DNA of 21,677 bases. It comes from Pseudomonadota bacterium (GTDB lineage Bacteria > Pseudomonadota > Alphaproteobacteria > Rhizobiales > Rhizobiaceae). The stretch is taken from positions 1 to 21,677 of the forward strand of contig JAEYXI010000529.1 in NCBI GenBank assembly GCA_023428515.1, in the 5' to 3' direction. Position 1 is the first letter of the stretch. Every line of letters starts with the position of its first letter. Below, in pieces: positions 1 through 6,490 of this stretch. The position numbers were made by a program, and so were the translations under genes. The notes below the pieces were generated by a model. It was not told where the DNA came from. It searched no databases and worked only from the letters and a program-made list of their open reading frames with translations.

Positions 1-748
1 GCTCTTCGCAGTCGATGGCGCCTTCGTTCGGATCGATCCTGAATAGCTGGCAGCGGCCGTCAGCCGCTTCGCGGTCGACAATGTGCATGGCGGGCGCCCG
101 GCGGCGATCTCAATCACCCAGGCGACCGAGGTCGGCACGATCTATGGCCTCGATCATATCCGGGCGATTTCGGCCATCGCCAAAAAGCATTCGCTGCCGC
201 TGCACATGGACGGCGCGCGTTTCGCCAACGCTCTGGTCGGCCTCGAAACGACGCCGGCCGAGATGACCTGGAAGAGCGGCGTCGACCTCGTCTCCTTCGG
301 CGGCACCAAGAACGGCTGTTGGTGCGCCGAGGCCGTCATCATCTTCGACCTCGACCAGGCGAAAGACTTCGGCTTCATCCGCAAGCGCGCCGCGCAGCTC
401 TTTTCCAAGTCGCGCTTCATCGCCGCGCAGTTCGACGCTTATTTCGAGGACGGTCTGTGGCTGGAGACGGCCGCGCACGCCAACGCCATGTCGGCGAGGC
501 TCGCAGGTCATATCGAGGCGTCGAAAAAGGCGCGACTTGCCTGGCAGCCCGAAGCCAACGAGGTCTTCGCCGTCATGCCGGTGAAGACGGCGGAAGCGCT
601 GCAGGAGAAAGGCGCTCGCTTCTACGACTGGCATACGCCGGCGAGCTTCGGAGGCGACATCCAACCCGGCGAAAAGCTCTGGCGCTTCGTCACCAGCTTC
701 GCGACCGCAGCGGACGAAGTCGACCGGTTCGGCGAGTTGGTCGCCTGA
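1..748 (+). pseudogene. Low-specificity L-threonine aldolase, 5'-truncated by the window and interrupted by an in-frame TAG
   Basis: PLP-dependent beta-eliminating lyase that would cleave L-threonine/allo-threonine to glycine and acetaldehyde in the cytoplasm. The uninterrupted frame after the TAG shows family landmarks: SITQATEVGT, PLHMDGARFANAL, and SFGGTKNGCWCAE, where the Lys of GGTKNG is the expected PLP lysine. The end (SFATAADEVDRFGELVA) is a normal C-terminus. Upstream, the same frame continues family-like (AVDGAFVRIDPE), then meets TAG at 44-46, then resumes at once as LAAAVSRFAVDNVHGGRP. Family sequence is therefore in one frame on both sides of the stop, so a nonsense substitution (for example from TCG) or a base-call error is likelier than a frameshift. 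The GTG at 83 opens the longest downstream frame but lies inside the conserved domain and is not a credible start. The 5' part lies outside the window. Family identity is secure; non-functionality depends on the TAG being real. Confidence 0.8.
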
Positions 749-755
749 ACAAAAA

Positions 756-780
756 AAGCGGCGCCTTTTCGGCGCCGCTT
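756..780 (-). terminator. Rho-independent terminator of hsp20
   Basis: A perfect 10-bp stem (756-765 paired with 771-780, AAGCGGCGCC/GGCGCCGCTT) closes a 5-nt loop. On the minus strand it is followed by a T-run, seen as the A-run at 750-757 on the plus strand. It lies 27 nt beyond the hsp20 stop codon. The hairpin could also stop plus-strand transcription from the aldolase, but no T-run follows on that side. Confidence 0.85.
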
Positions 781-806
781 CCGTCTCGATAAGAGACCGG
801 TTGAGG

Positions 807-1271
807 TTAGGCCGCGGCCTTCGCCTCGATCTGCTTGGCCTGACCGCCATTGGCGATCTCGATCTTGCGCGGCTTCAGTTCCTCGGGAACCGTGCGCTTG
901 AGGTCGATGTGGAGCAGGCCGTTCTTGAGTTCGGCGCCAAGCACGTTCACGTGGTCGGCAAGCTGGAAGCGGCGCTCGAAGGTACGGGCCGCGATGCCTC
1001 GGTAAAGCACCTCGGACCCCTCGCCGTTGGCCTCGTCCTTGCGCTCGCCCTTGACGGACAGAACGTTGCGGTGAGCCTCGATGGCGATGTCTTTCTCCGA
1101 GAAGCCGGCAACGGCCATGGAGATGCGGTAGGCGTCCTCGCCAGTACGCTCGATATTGTAGGGCGGATAGGACTGGCCGCTGTCAGGCTGCGCGAGCGAG
1201 TCGAGCATGGTGAAGAGGCGGTCGAAGCCTACGGTCGAGCGGTAGAGCGGGGAAAAATCGACATGACGCAT
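807..1271 (-). CDS. Small heat-shock protein, Hsp20/IbpA family (154 aa)
   Basis: ATP-independent holdase chaperone that binds unfolding proteins in the cytoplasm during heat stress. The N-terminus (MRHVDFSPLYRSTVGFDRLF) is the standard IbpA/HspA opening. An alpha-crystallin domain covers roughly residues 36-130, with YNIERTGEDAYRISMAVAGF near its start and the GLLHIDLKR strand near its end, and a short alanine-rich tail follows. Length is normal for the rhizobial class A proteins. The ATG at 1269-1271 follows an AGGAGA ribosome-binding site by 7 nt. The gene stands alone between its own RpoH-like promoter and a strong terminator, and its leader contains a ROSE-type thermometer. Control is therefore probably double: transcription by RpoH and temperature-gated translation. 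I do not assign a specific ibpA/hspA letter because rhizobia carry several paralogues. Confidence 0.95.
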   Translation of the reverse strand: MRHVDFSPLYRSTVGFDRLFTMLDSLAQPDSGQSYPPYNIERTGEDAYRISMAVAGFSEKDIAIEAHRNVLSVKGERKDEANGEGSEVLYRGIAARTFERRFQLADHVNVLGAELKNGLLHIDLKRTVPEELKPRKIEIANGGQAKQIEAKAAA

Positions 1272-1345
1272 GGTTTGTTCTCCTGTTGAGCAACATGGTT
1301 GTGCGTTTGGCCTTTGGAGGAACCCTCAATGGCGTTCCTGCCGGA
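1272..1345 (-). promoter_or_regulatory. ROSE-type RNA thermometer in the hsp20 leader
   Basis: In the minus-strand mRNA, TTGCT (1293-1289) is followed by the loop CAAC and then AGGAG (1284-1280), the ribosome-binding site. Pairing gives U-A, C-G, a G opposite G, U-A and U-G. This is the hallmark ROSE arrangement, in which an unstable helix with a G-G opposition masks the Shine-Dalgarno sequence and melts at high temperature. Upstream, GGAAC/GTTCC (within 1319-1338) forms a second, more stable hairpin, as in ROSE elements. The position just before an hsp20 start codon in a rhizobial genome fits the known distribution. The pairing is read from sequence; the melting behaviour is inferred. Confidence 0.82.
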
Positions 1346-1378
1346 CCAGCAGCCCCTGAAACGGCGGCTGCAAAGGTC

Positions 1379-1407
1379 ATTTGGGAAGGCAAAAACCGCA
1401 TTTCAAG
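1379..1407 (-). promoter_or_regulatory. RpoH (sigma-32) promoter of hsp20
   Basis: On the minus strand, CTTGAA (1407-1402), a 17-nt spacer and CCAAAT (1384-1379) match the rhizobial RpoH consensus as I recall it (CTTGAA-N17-CCANAT). A start near 1372 would give a leader of about 100 nt, the usual size for a ROSE-containing leader. Confidence 0.72.
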
Positions 1408-1723
1408 GCTCATTCCGGCCTGTCCGAGGCTCGAATTCGGATGAACAGGAGATGAACCGCCGCTTCGGATCGCGTTCAGGACACCCGGCTTAGTTTCGCT
1501 CGTAACGACGCGATGCAGGAGCAGCATCGCAATGAGTTCGAGCCGGGTGCAACGTCCCTTCCCCCGGATCGACCGAGGCCGGGAGACCGCGGAAACGGTC
1601 TTCCGGCCTTGTCATTTGTGGAAATGTCGCGGCAACTCGTTCCTTGCTTTCTCGTTTCCCGCTTTCTATCACCTGACAGCGCCGGATTGGCCACGGCGCA
1701 CCCCTTCGACGCGAAAGCGCTCC

Positions 1724-2689
1724 ATGACGGACATCTTCCACGAGATTCCCAGCAATCCAGCGCCTGAGAAGGCGACCGGCGGCTACTTCGCCGGCTTCGA
1801 CGGCAAGAAGCTGCGCTATGGGCGCTTCCCGGCCGTGGCGCGCCCGCTGAAGGGCACCGTCATCGTGCTCGCCGGCCGCAACGAGTGCATCGAGAAATAT
1901 TTCGAGACCGCAAGAAACCTGTCCGAACGCGGCTTCACCACGGCGATCTTCGACTGGCGCGGCCAGGGCGGCTCGGAGCGGCTGCTGCGCGATCCGCAGC
2001 GCGGCCATGTCAGGGACTTCGGCGACTATGTGAAGGACCTAGACCGCTTCTTCGAAGAGGTCGTGCTGCCCGACTGCCGTGGGCCATATTATGTGCTCGG
2101 TCATTCGACCGGCTCGCTGATTGGGCTGCTCGCCACGCCATCGCTGGTCAACCGCGTCAGGCGCATGGTGCTGGTCGCGCCGTTCTTCACCTACACCGGC
2201 TTCCCGCTCACCATGTCCGCGATCGGCCGCATCGCCGGCGTGCTTTACTGGATGGGGCTCGGGCGCATGTACGGCGCCTGGGGCCCGCGTCCCAGGCGCT
2301 CGCCGCCCTTCGCGACCAATAAGCTGACCACCGACATCGGCCGCTACCGCCGCAACATGGAACTCTACGAGAAATACCCGAAGCTGGGGCTTGGCGGCCC
2401 GACTGTTTCCTGGATCCGCGCCGCCTGCAAGGCGGTCGACATCGTGCAGGACCCGGAATTCATGCAGCGCATCAACATACCGGTGATGTTCGTCGGCGCC
2501 GGCAATGACGAGATCGTCTCGACCCGCGCCATCGCCGACTACGCGCGCCGCTTGCGCGGCGGCCAGATCCTGACGATCGCCGGCGCCCGCCACGAGCTGC
2601 TGCAAGAAGCCGACATCTTCCGCGAACAGCTTCTTGCGGCATTCGACGCTTTCGTGCCCGGCAATGACGAGGTCTTCGAAGGCGCGTGA
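1724..2689 (+). CDS. Alpha/beta hydrolase of the lysophospholipase / monoacylglycerol-lipase type (321 aa)
   Basis: Probably a cytoplasmic or membrane-associated serine hydrolase acting on lysophospholipids or monoglycerides; the substrate is not shown by the sequence. The fold signature is complete: GTVIVLAGRNECIEKYFETA (oxyanion region, residues 44-63), FDWRGQGGSER (76-86), the nucleophile elbow GHSTG with Ser128, the acid region VGAGNDEIVS with Asp262, and GARHELLQE with His290. These belong to the Hydrolase_4/PldB class. An open frame extends upstream to 1532, but that extension is arginine-rich and unlike the family. The ATG at 1724 gives the expected N-terminus and normal length. It ends 51 bp from the convergent hisN-type gene, with no terminator visible between them. 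Monocistronic by arrangement. Confidence 0.88.
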   Translation: MTDIFHEIPSNPAPEKATGGYFAGFDGKKLRYGRFPAVARPLKGTVIVLAGRNECIEKYFETARNLSERGFTTAIFDWRGQGGSERLLRDPQRGHVRDFGDYVKDLDRFFEEVVLPDCRGPYYVLGHSTGSLIGLLATPSLVNRVRRMVLVAPFFTYTGFPLTMSAIGRIAGVLYWMGLGRMYGAWGPRPRRSPPFATNKLTTDIGRYRRNMELYEKYPKLGLGGPTVSWIRAACKAVDIVQDPEFMQRINIPVMFVGAGNDEIVSTRAIADYARRLRGGQILTIAGARHELLQEADIFREQLLAAFDAFVPGNDEVFEGA

Positions 2690-2740
2690 TCACCGCTGAA
2701 GCGCATCTCGGTCTGCCACGTTCAATTGTTTTTACGCAAG

Positions 2741-3550
2741 TCAGCCGGCCGGATCGTCCCGGCCGGCGTGCAGCACGGCCATCGCAGCGGCATGCAATTC
2801 CGGCGTTGCGGCGGCGACTATGCCGCCACCGTCTTCGGCTCGGCCGCCGTTCCACTCCGTGACCATGCCGCCCGCCGCCTCGATGATCGGGATAAGCGCG
2901 ACGATGTCGTAGGGCTGCAGCCCGACCTCGACGACGAGGTCGACATTGCCGGCGGCGAGCATCGCATAGGCGTAGCAATCGGTTCCGTAGCGCGGCAGCC
3001 GCACAGCCTTCTCCAGCCGGTCATAGGCCGTGCGCCGGTCCCCCTGGAACAGCGCCGGCGTCGTCGTGCAGAGCGTTGCTTCGGCAAGCGAGGTGGTCTT
3101 GCGCGTCGACAGACGCTGCCGCTTGCCGGCCCCGGCTCCGTGCGGGCCTTCATACCAGGCCTCGCCGCCGGTCGCGTAGAACAACTCGCCGATAAAGGGC
3201 TGCGCCATCATGCCGGCGACGGCGTCGCCCTTTTCGGTCAGGCCGACCAGGGTGCCCCAGAGGGGGATGCCCGAAATGAAGGAACGCGTGCCGTCGACCG
3301 GATCGATCACCCAGACATGATCGCTCGACAGGTTCTCCGAGCCGAACTCCTCGCCGAGGATGCCATGGCCCGGATGCTCGGCGCGGATCAAAGCACGGAT
3401 CGCCTGCTCCGCCTCGCGGTCGGCCTCGGTCACCGGATCGAAGCCGCCTTCCAGCTTGTTCGATATGTCGCCGTAGCGACGGAAACGAGGCAACGTTTCC
3501 TGCCCGGCAGCCGCCGCGATGCGCCTGAAAAACTCGACGGAAATCTTCAA
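2741..3550 (-). CDS. hisN: Histidinol-phosphatase of the inositol-monophosphatase family (269 aa, probable TTG start)
   Basis: Mg2+-dependent phosphatase; the closest family is HisN, which dephosphorylates L-histidinol phosphate in histidine biosynthesis in many alphaproteobacteria. Visible motifs: DPVTEADREAE (38-48), GEEFG with the first metal Glu (66-70), WVIDPVDGTRSFISG with Asp83 and Asp86, and the C-terminal QPYDIVALIPIIEAAGG. The sequence RSFISG after DPVDGT favours HisN over SuhB/CysQ. A frame opening at GTG 3554-3556 is possible, but that GTG overlaps the ribosome-binding site AGGAGG (3561-3556). TTG at 3548-3550 lies 5 nt after it, so I choose TTG. No histidine genes are adjacent, which is usual for hisN. 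A generic inositol monophosphatase is the alternative. Confidence 0.85.
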   Translation of the reverse strand: MKISVEFFRRIAAAAGQETLPRFRRYGDISNKLEGGFDPVTEADREAEQAIRALIRAEHPGHGILGEEFGSENLSSDHVWVIDPVDGTRSFISGIPLWGTLVGLTEKGDAVAGMMAQPFIGELFYATGGEAWYEGPHGAGAGKRQRLSTRKTTSLAEATLCTTTPALFQGDRRTAYDRLEKAVRLPRYGTDCYAYAMLAAGNVDLVVEVGLQPYDIVALIPIIEAAGGMVTEWNGGRAEDGGGIVAAATPELHAAAMAVLHAGRDDPAG

Positions 3551-3555
3551 GAGCA

Positions 3556-3561
3556 CCTCCT
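3556..3561 (-). promoter_or_regulatory. Perfect Shine-Dalgarno AGGAGG that fixes the hisN start
   Basis: CCTCCT on the plus strand is AGGAGG for the minus-strand gene. Five nucleotides separate it from TTG (3548-3550). It overlaps the first base of the competing GTG (3554-3556), which would leave no spacing. This makes TTG the better start. Confidence 0.7.
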
Positions 3562-3794
3562 AGCGGCCCGATCCGAACTCACACACAGGAGCGGCGCGAA
3601 TTTCAGAATCGAGGGAACACTAGCAACTCTGCCTTCCGGTGTCGTTTCGATTTCGAAGTTCGTCGAAGAGCGGTGAGAGCCCTGGCGTGCCTTCGAAATC
3701 ACAACGTCGACGGCAAAACTGGTGCAAAAATACAACTATCATGCGCTTTCGGGGCGTTTTTCCCTATATGTCCGACAAAAGCGCTCGGGAATTG
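3557..3794. other. Intergenic stretch upstream of hisN, no gene seen
   Basis: About 240 bp between the hisN start and the small-RNA promoter, of lower GC than the flanking genes. It should hold the hisN promoter on the minus strand, but I could not find a convincing -35/-10 pair. Short TTCGAA-rich imperfect inverted repeats lie near 3646-3665 with no assigned role. Confidence 0.4.
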
Positions 3795-3822
3795 TTGACA
3801 TTTGTGCATCGCACAATAGTCT
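3795..3822 (+). promoter_or_regulatory. Sigma-70-type promoter of the small-RNA gene
   Basis: A consensus -35 TTGACA (3795-3800), a 16-nt spacer and a weak -10 TAGTCT (3817-3822). A start near 3829 would place the first hairpin at the very 5' end of the transcript. The downstream terminator supports a short independent transcription unit. Confidence 0.6.
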
Positions 3823-3828
3823 TTGAGT

Positions 3829-3911
3829 CGGACAGTTTGTTCTGTCCATGCCCTCCTTGGGCGTTTCCTCCCTAGACTTCGACCGCGTCGGTAACGATGC
3901 GGTCTTTTTTT
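3829..3911 (+). ncRNA. Trans-acting small RNA, probable alpha-r15 / AbcR ('suhB' RNA) family
   Basis: About 83 nt between a promoter and a strong terminator, with no credible protein. Three hairpins are visible: GGACAG/CTGTCC (3830-3835/3842-3847), GCCC/GGGC (3850-3853/3859-3862) with TCCTT in the loop, and a terminator stem. Between the second and third lies an unpaired pyrimidine tract, TTTCCTCCC (3864-3872). Both the loop and the tract are anti-Shine-Dalgarno-like, as in the Hfq-dependent AbcR RNAs, which repress ABC-transporter and amino-acid-uptake mRNAs. As I recall, this family is often found near a suhB-type inositol-phosphatase gene; here the hisN-type gene lies on one side and the amidohydrolase on the other. 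The RNA gene itself is well supported by sequence; the family name rests on recall of motif and context. Confidence 0.62.
3881..3911 (+). terminator. Rho-independent terminator of the small RNA
   Basis: A 9-bp stem (3881-3889 with 3896-3904, one G-U pair) and a 6-nt loop GGTAAC, followed by seven T (3905-3911). It lies about 45 bp from the convergent end of the amidohydrolase gene. Confidence 0.88.
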
Positions 3912-3956
3912 GACCCCGCATTTCCGACCGCCTGATCCCGTCGAACGGAAACCTAT

Positions 3957-4898
3957 CTATTCGGCGGCGAGCGGCCTATCCAGCGGCGTGTCGAGGAAAT
4001 AGTGGGCGGGCATCGCCATGAGCTCGGCCGAGAACCGCGTGAGATCATCGGCCAGGGCATCGAAGCCCGACGACTTCTGCAGCGTCCTCTCATTCATGTA
4101 GAGGCCGCGATTGATCTCGATCTGCAGGGCGTGCAGCCCGCGCGCCGGCCGGCCATAATGTTCGGTGATGATGCCCCCGGCATAGGGCTTGTTGTGCGCA
4201 ACCCCATAGCCCATCGAGACCAGCAGCGAGATCGCGGTCTCGGTCAATGCGCGCGTCGCCGAGGCGCCGAAGCGGTCGCCGATGATGAAGTCCGGCCGCA
4301 CCCCGTTTTCGCCGACGCGGATGCTCGCGGGCATGGAGTGGCAGTCGATCAGCACGCCGTAGCCGAAGCGCGAATGGGTACGGGTGAGCAGGCGCTTCAG
4401 CGCGTCGTGATAGGGCTTGTAGACCGATTCGATGCGGCCGACGGCCTCGGCCAGCGGCAAACGGCCGGGATAGATATCGAGCCCCTCGCCCACCAGCTTG
4501 GGGACGGTCCCCAGCCCGCCGGCCACGCGCGCCGAGCGGATATTGGCAAAGGACGGGACCGGTTCGGCGAACATCCTGGGGTCGAGTTCCCAGGGTTCAC
4601 GATTCACGTCGAGATACGCGCGAGGAAAATTCGCGGCGAGCAGCGGAGCGCCGAGCGGCACCGCCGCGCCGAACAACTCGTCGACGAAACAATCCTCCGA
4701 GCGGCGGATCGCCATGCGGTCGAGCCTGGTGAGTTCGAGGAAACGCTCCGGATAATGATTGCCGCTGTGCGGGGAGTTGAAGACGAACGGGACGCGCTGT
4801 TCGGCGCTCTCGCGAATTTCGAAGGGCGGCACCGCCGAGAAATCGTCGGCCGGCGTCATGGCCACAAGCTCGATGACAACATGCGCCGAAACTGACAT
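3957..4898 (-). CDS. N-formylglutamate amidohydrolase family protein (313 aa)
   Basis: Predicted zinc hydrolase that would release formate and glutamate from N-formylglutamate, the last step of one histidine-degradation route. The family block VPFVFNSPHSGNHYP (36-50) carries the expected His44. Further conserved stretches are RSEDCFVDELF, LDVNREPWELDP, LIDCHSMP, PDFIIGDRFG and GGIITEHYG, with LHALQIEINRGLYMNE near the C-terminus. Length is usual. The ATG at 4898 is given; an ATG at 4857-4859 (MTPADDFSAVPP) starts closer to the usual family N-terminus and may be the true start, and neither has a strong ribosome-binding site. No other hut genes are near, so its role in histidine breakdown is not shown by context. 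It is divergent from cpdR. Confidence 0.9.
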   Translation of the reverse strand: MSVSAHVVIELVAMTPADDFSAVPPFEIRESAEQRVPFVFNSPHSGNHYPERFLELTRLDRMAIRRSEDCFVDELFGAAVPLGAPLLAANFPRAYLDVNREPWELDPRMFAEPVPSFANIRSARVAGGLGTVPKLVGEGLDIYPGRLPLAEAVGRIESVYKPYHDALKRLLTRTHSRFGYGVLIDCHSMPASIRVGENGVRPDFIIGDRFGASATRALTETAISLLVSMGYGVAHNKPYAGGIITEHYGRPARGLHALQIEINRGLYMNERTLQKSSGFDALADDLTRFSAELMAMPAHYFLDTPLDRPLAAE

Positions 4899-4963
4899 CT
4901 GGCGGCCCTGCTGTCCAGCGCGCTGCGAACCCTCTCCGCGAGGAGCCGGTCAACAACATTCAC

Positions 4964-4992
4964 TTGATGTTTACCCTCCTGACTTCATATAC
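4964..4992 (+). promoter_or_regulatory. Possible promoter of cpdR
   Basis: TTGATG (4964-4969), a 17-nt spacer and ATATAC (4987-4992), about 60 bp before the cpdR start. The pattern is plausible but short. I saw no full CtrA box (TTAA-N7-TTAA), only a single TTAAC at 4999-5003. Confidence 0.35.
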
Positions 4993-5050
4993 AACATGGT
5001 TAACGGGTCTGCTTGGGAACGACCCGGTGGGCGATTCGGACGGGATTTGA

Positions 5051-5413
5051 ATGGCACGCATTCTTCTTGCGGAAGACGACGACGACATGCGTCGGTTTCT
5101 GGTCAAGGCGCTCGAACGCGCCGGTTACGACGTGAGCGATTTCGACAATGGCGCCAGCGCCTATGAGCGGCTGCGCGAGGAGCCCTTCTCGCTGCTGCTG
5201 ACCGACATCGTCATGCCCGAGATGGACGGTATCGAGCTCGCGCGCCGCGCGACCGAGATCGACCCCGACCTCAAGGTGATGTTCATCACCGGCTTCGCGG
5301 CGGTGGCGCTGAACCCCGACTCCAAGGCGCCCAGGGACGCCAAGATCCTGTCGAAACCCTTCCACCTGCGCGACCTCGTCAACGAGGTCGAGAAGATGCT
5401 GCAGGCCGCCTGA
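5051..5413 (+). CDS. cpdR: CpdR, single-domain response regulator (120 aa)
   Basis: Receiver-only response regulator. In Caulobacter and Sinorhizobium the unphosphorylated form acts as an adaptor that brings substrates to the polar ClpXP protease during the cell cycle; phosphorylation through the CckA-ChpT relay switches it off. The protein is one receiver domain: acidic pocket EDDDD (8-12), phospho-acceptor Asp52 in LLLTDIVMPEMDG, Thr80 and Lys102 (SKPF). The stretch FITGFAAVALNPDSKAP is, from memory, characteristic of CpdR and separates it from other stand-alone receivers. No output domain follows. The ATG at 5051 gives the expected N-terminus. The gene lies between the divergent amidohydrolase and tRNA-Val. 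Rhizobia often have two cpdR copies, so I do not number it. Confidence 0.92.
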   Translation: MARILLAEDDDDMRRFLVKALERAGYDVSDFDNGASAYERLREEPFSLLLTDIVMPEMDGIELARRATEIDPDLKVMFITGFAAVALNPDSKAPRDAKILSKPFHLRDLVNEVEKMLQAA

Positions 5414-5466
5414 GGGACGGGCTTTTTCGCCGCACATTTTAAGCGCCGGGACCGTCAAACCCGCTA

Positions 5467-5495
5467 TTGACGCGCCGTGGCAAAAGTGGTGTATG
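5467..5495 (+). promoter_or_regulatory. Promoter of tRNA-Val
   Basis: TTGACG (5467-5472), a 17-nt spacer and TGTATG (5490-5495). The -10 ends 13 bp before the mature tRNA 5' end, leaving a very short leader. Confidence 0.65.
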
Positions 5496-5508
5496 CGCGG
5501 CTTCGGAT

Positions 5509-5583
<75 letters not shown>

Positions 5584-5833
5584 TCCAAGCCCCGAAAATC
5601 GCGAAGTTACTCGGTTCGCCCGACCGACGAATTTCTGCCGGGCGCAACTCGACTGGCACGCAAATCTGTCCTGACTTGTCGGAACCGGCATCCCTAGTGG
5701 GTCCCAATCCGGCAAATAGTCGTCGATCGCCTGGTTGCCTGCAGCCATGTAATCGGGGTCGAATCTGGGCATAGGAATCGGTGATGCCGGCCGCCTTCCA
5801 GGCAAGGCTACTATACAAACGTCCTGCTCTCCT
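5584..5833. other. Unassigned 250-bp gap between tRNA-Val and the glycan cluster
   Basis: No recognisable gene. On the minus strand a frame is open from about 5838 to 5572, ending inside the tRNA. Its middle (MPRFDPDYMAAGNQAIDDYL and the next ten or so residues) looks protein-like, with acidic and aromatic residues, while both ends look like noise. It has no clear ATG or ribosome-binding site. I do not recognise it; it may be a remnant of a gene trimmed during recombination at the tRNA, or chance. No inverted repeat with a T-run follows the tRNA. Confidence 0.4.
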
Positions 5834-6490
5834 TCAGATCACCAACCGCGCCTTTCGCACCGAAAAGGCTTCTGCAAAGCGGTCAGGCGCCCGGCATTCC
5901 ATGCCTCGCAGCCGGGCGAGGCTCCTGAAAGTCTCGGGATCGAACCAATCCTTAGATCGCTGAGTGCCGAAATGGGCCATCAGCAACGACGACTTCTGGT
6001 CCATGATCTCTTCGCTGAGTGGGAAGTAGACATTTGGCTGGCTTATGTCCCCATCCCATTTGGGGATCTCGTATTCCAGGATGAGGTGATCGCGAAAAAG
6101 GTTCCATGTGATCTCGTTTACCTGCCGGTGGTCTTGATGCGCGTCCGCGCGAGCGTGAGTAAAGATCACATCGGGAGCACAGTCCGATCTAATGACGGAG
6201 AGCCATTCCTTGATGTTCCGACTTTGAGACGGGAAATAGCTGTCATCGAAAGTTCCAAATTCGGTCCGATACGCCGAAGCGCGATCGAGGAAGGCCGCCG
6301 CAGAGGCTTCAGCCTCGTCCGCGCGTCGTCCCTTTGCCGAACAGACGCACCACCGGACCGAGACGCTGCGGTTCGTTCGCATCAGGCTCAGAATTGTGCC
6401 GCCGAGTCCGATCTCGATATCGTCACAATGGGCACCAATGCAGAGCAGTGACAACGACTCGCGATCGGCTGCGAATTTCAGGCCGTTCAT
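5834..6490 (-). CDS. PIG-L / LmbE-family deacetylase (218 aa)
   Basis: Predicted zinc-dependent de-N-acetylase that removes acetyl groups from amino sugars or similar small substrates in the cytoplasm. The two metal-binding motifs are intact: GAHCDDIEIGLGG (19-31; His21, Asp23, Asp24) and THARADAHQDH (111-121; Asp116, His118, His121). Length fits a single-domain family member. Its ATG overlaps the stop of the nucleotidyltransferase upstream by 4 bp (ATGA), so the two are translationally coupled and it is the last gene of that operon. In context it probably deacetylates a sugar precursor, perhaps exposing an amine for later modification; the substrate is not shown. No terminator is visible in the gap before tRNA-Val. 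Confidence 0.88.
   Translation of the reverse strand: MNGLKFAADRESLSLLCIGAHCDDIEIGLGGTILSLMRTNRSVSVRWCVCSAKGRRADEAEASAAAFLDRASAYRTEFGTFDDSYFPSQSRNIKEWLSVIRSDCAPDVIFTHARADAHQDHRQVNEITWNLFRDHLILEYEIPKWDGDISQPNVYFPLSEEIMDQKSSLLMAHFGTQRSKDWFDPETFRSLARLRGMECRAPDRFAEAFSVRKARLVI

Larger units (their letters stand above)
1272..1723. other. Divergent intergenic region between hsp20 and the hydrolase
   Basis: This 452-bp stretch carries the hsp20 leader and RpoH promoter in its left third. From about 1410 to 1723 I see no gene. An open frame runs in from 1532 in phase with the hydrolase, but its peptide has no family character. I found no convincing sigma-70 promoter for the hydrolase. Confidence 0.6.

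Noticed and set aside
1532..1723. Open frame extending the hydrolase upstream by 64 codons
   Set aside because: The peptide is arginine- and proline-rich with no family similarity; the ATG at 1724 gives the normal hydrolase N-terminus.
2726..3676. Long plus-strand open frame antisense to hisN
   Set aside because: High-GC shadow of a clearly conserved minus-strand gene; the protein is unlike any family. The same applies to long frames antisense to the amidohydrolase (4002-4895), the nucleotidyltransferase (6334-7437), the DUF4910 gene (9773-10513), the SDR (10725-11492), the DUF4038 gene (12339-13298) and the pyruvyl transferase (18006-18812).
3639..3875. Possible 78-aa protein over the small-RNA gene
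   Set aside because: Arginine/serine-rich start with no ribosome-binding site; it crosses the small-RNA promoter and hairpins, which explain the sequence better.
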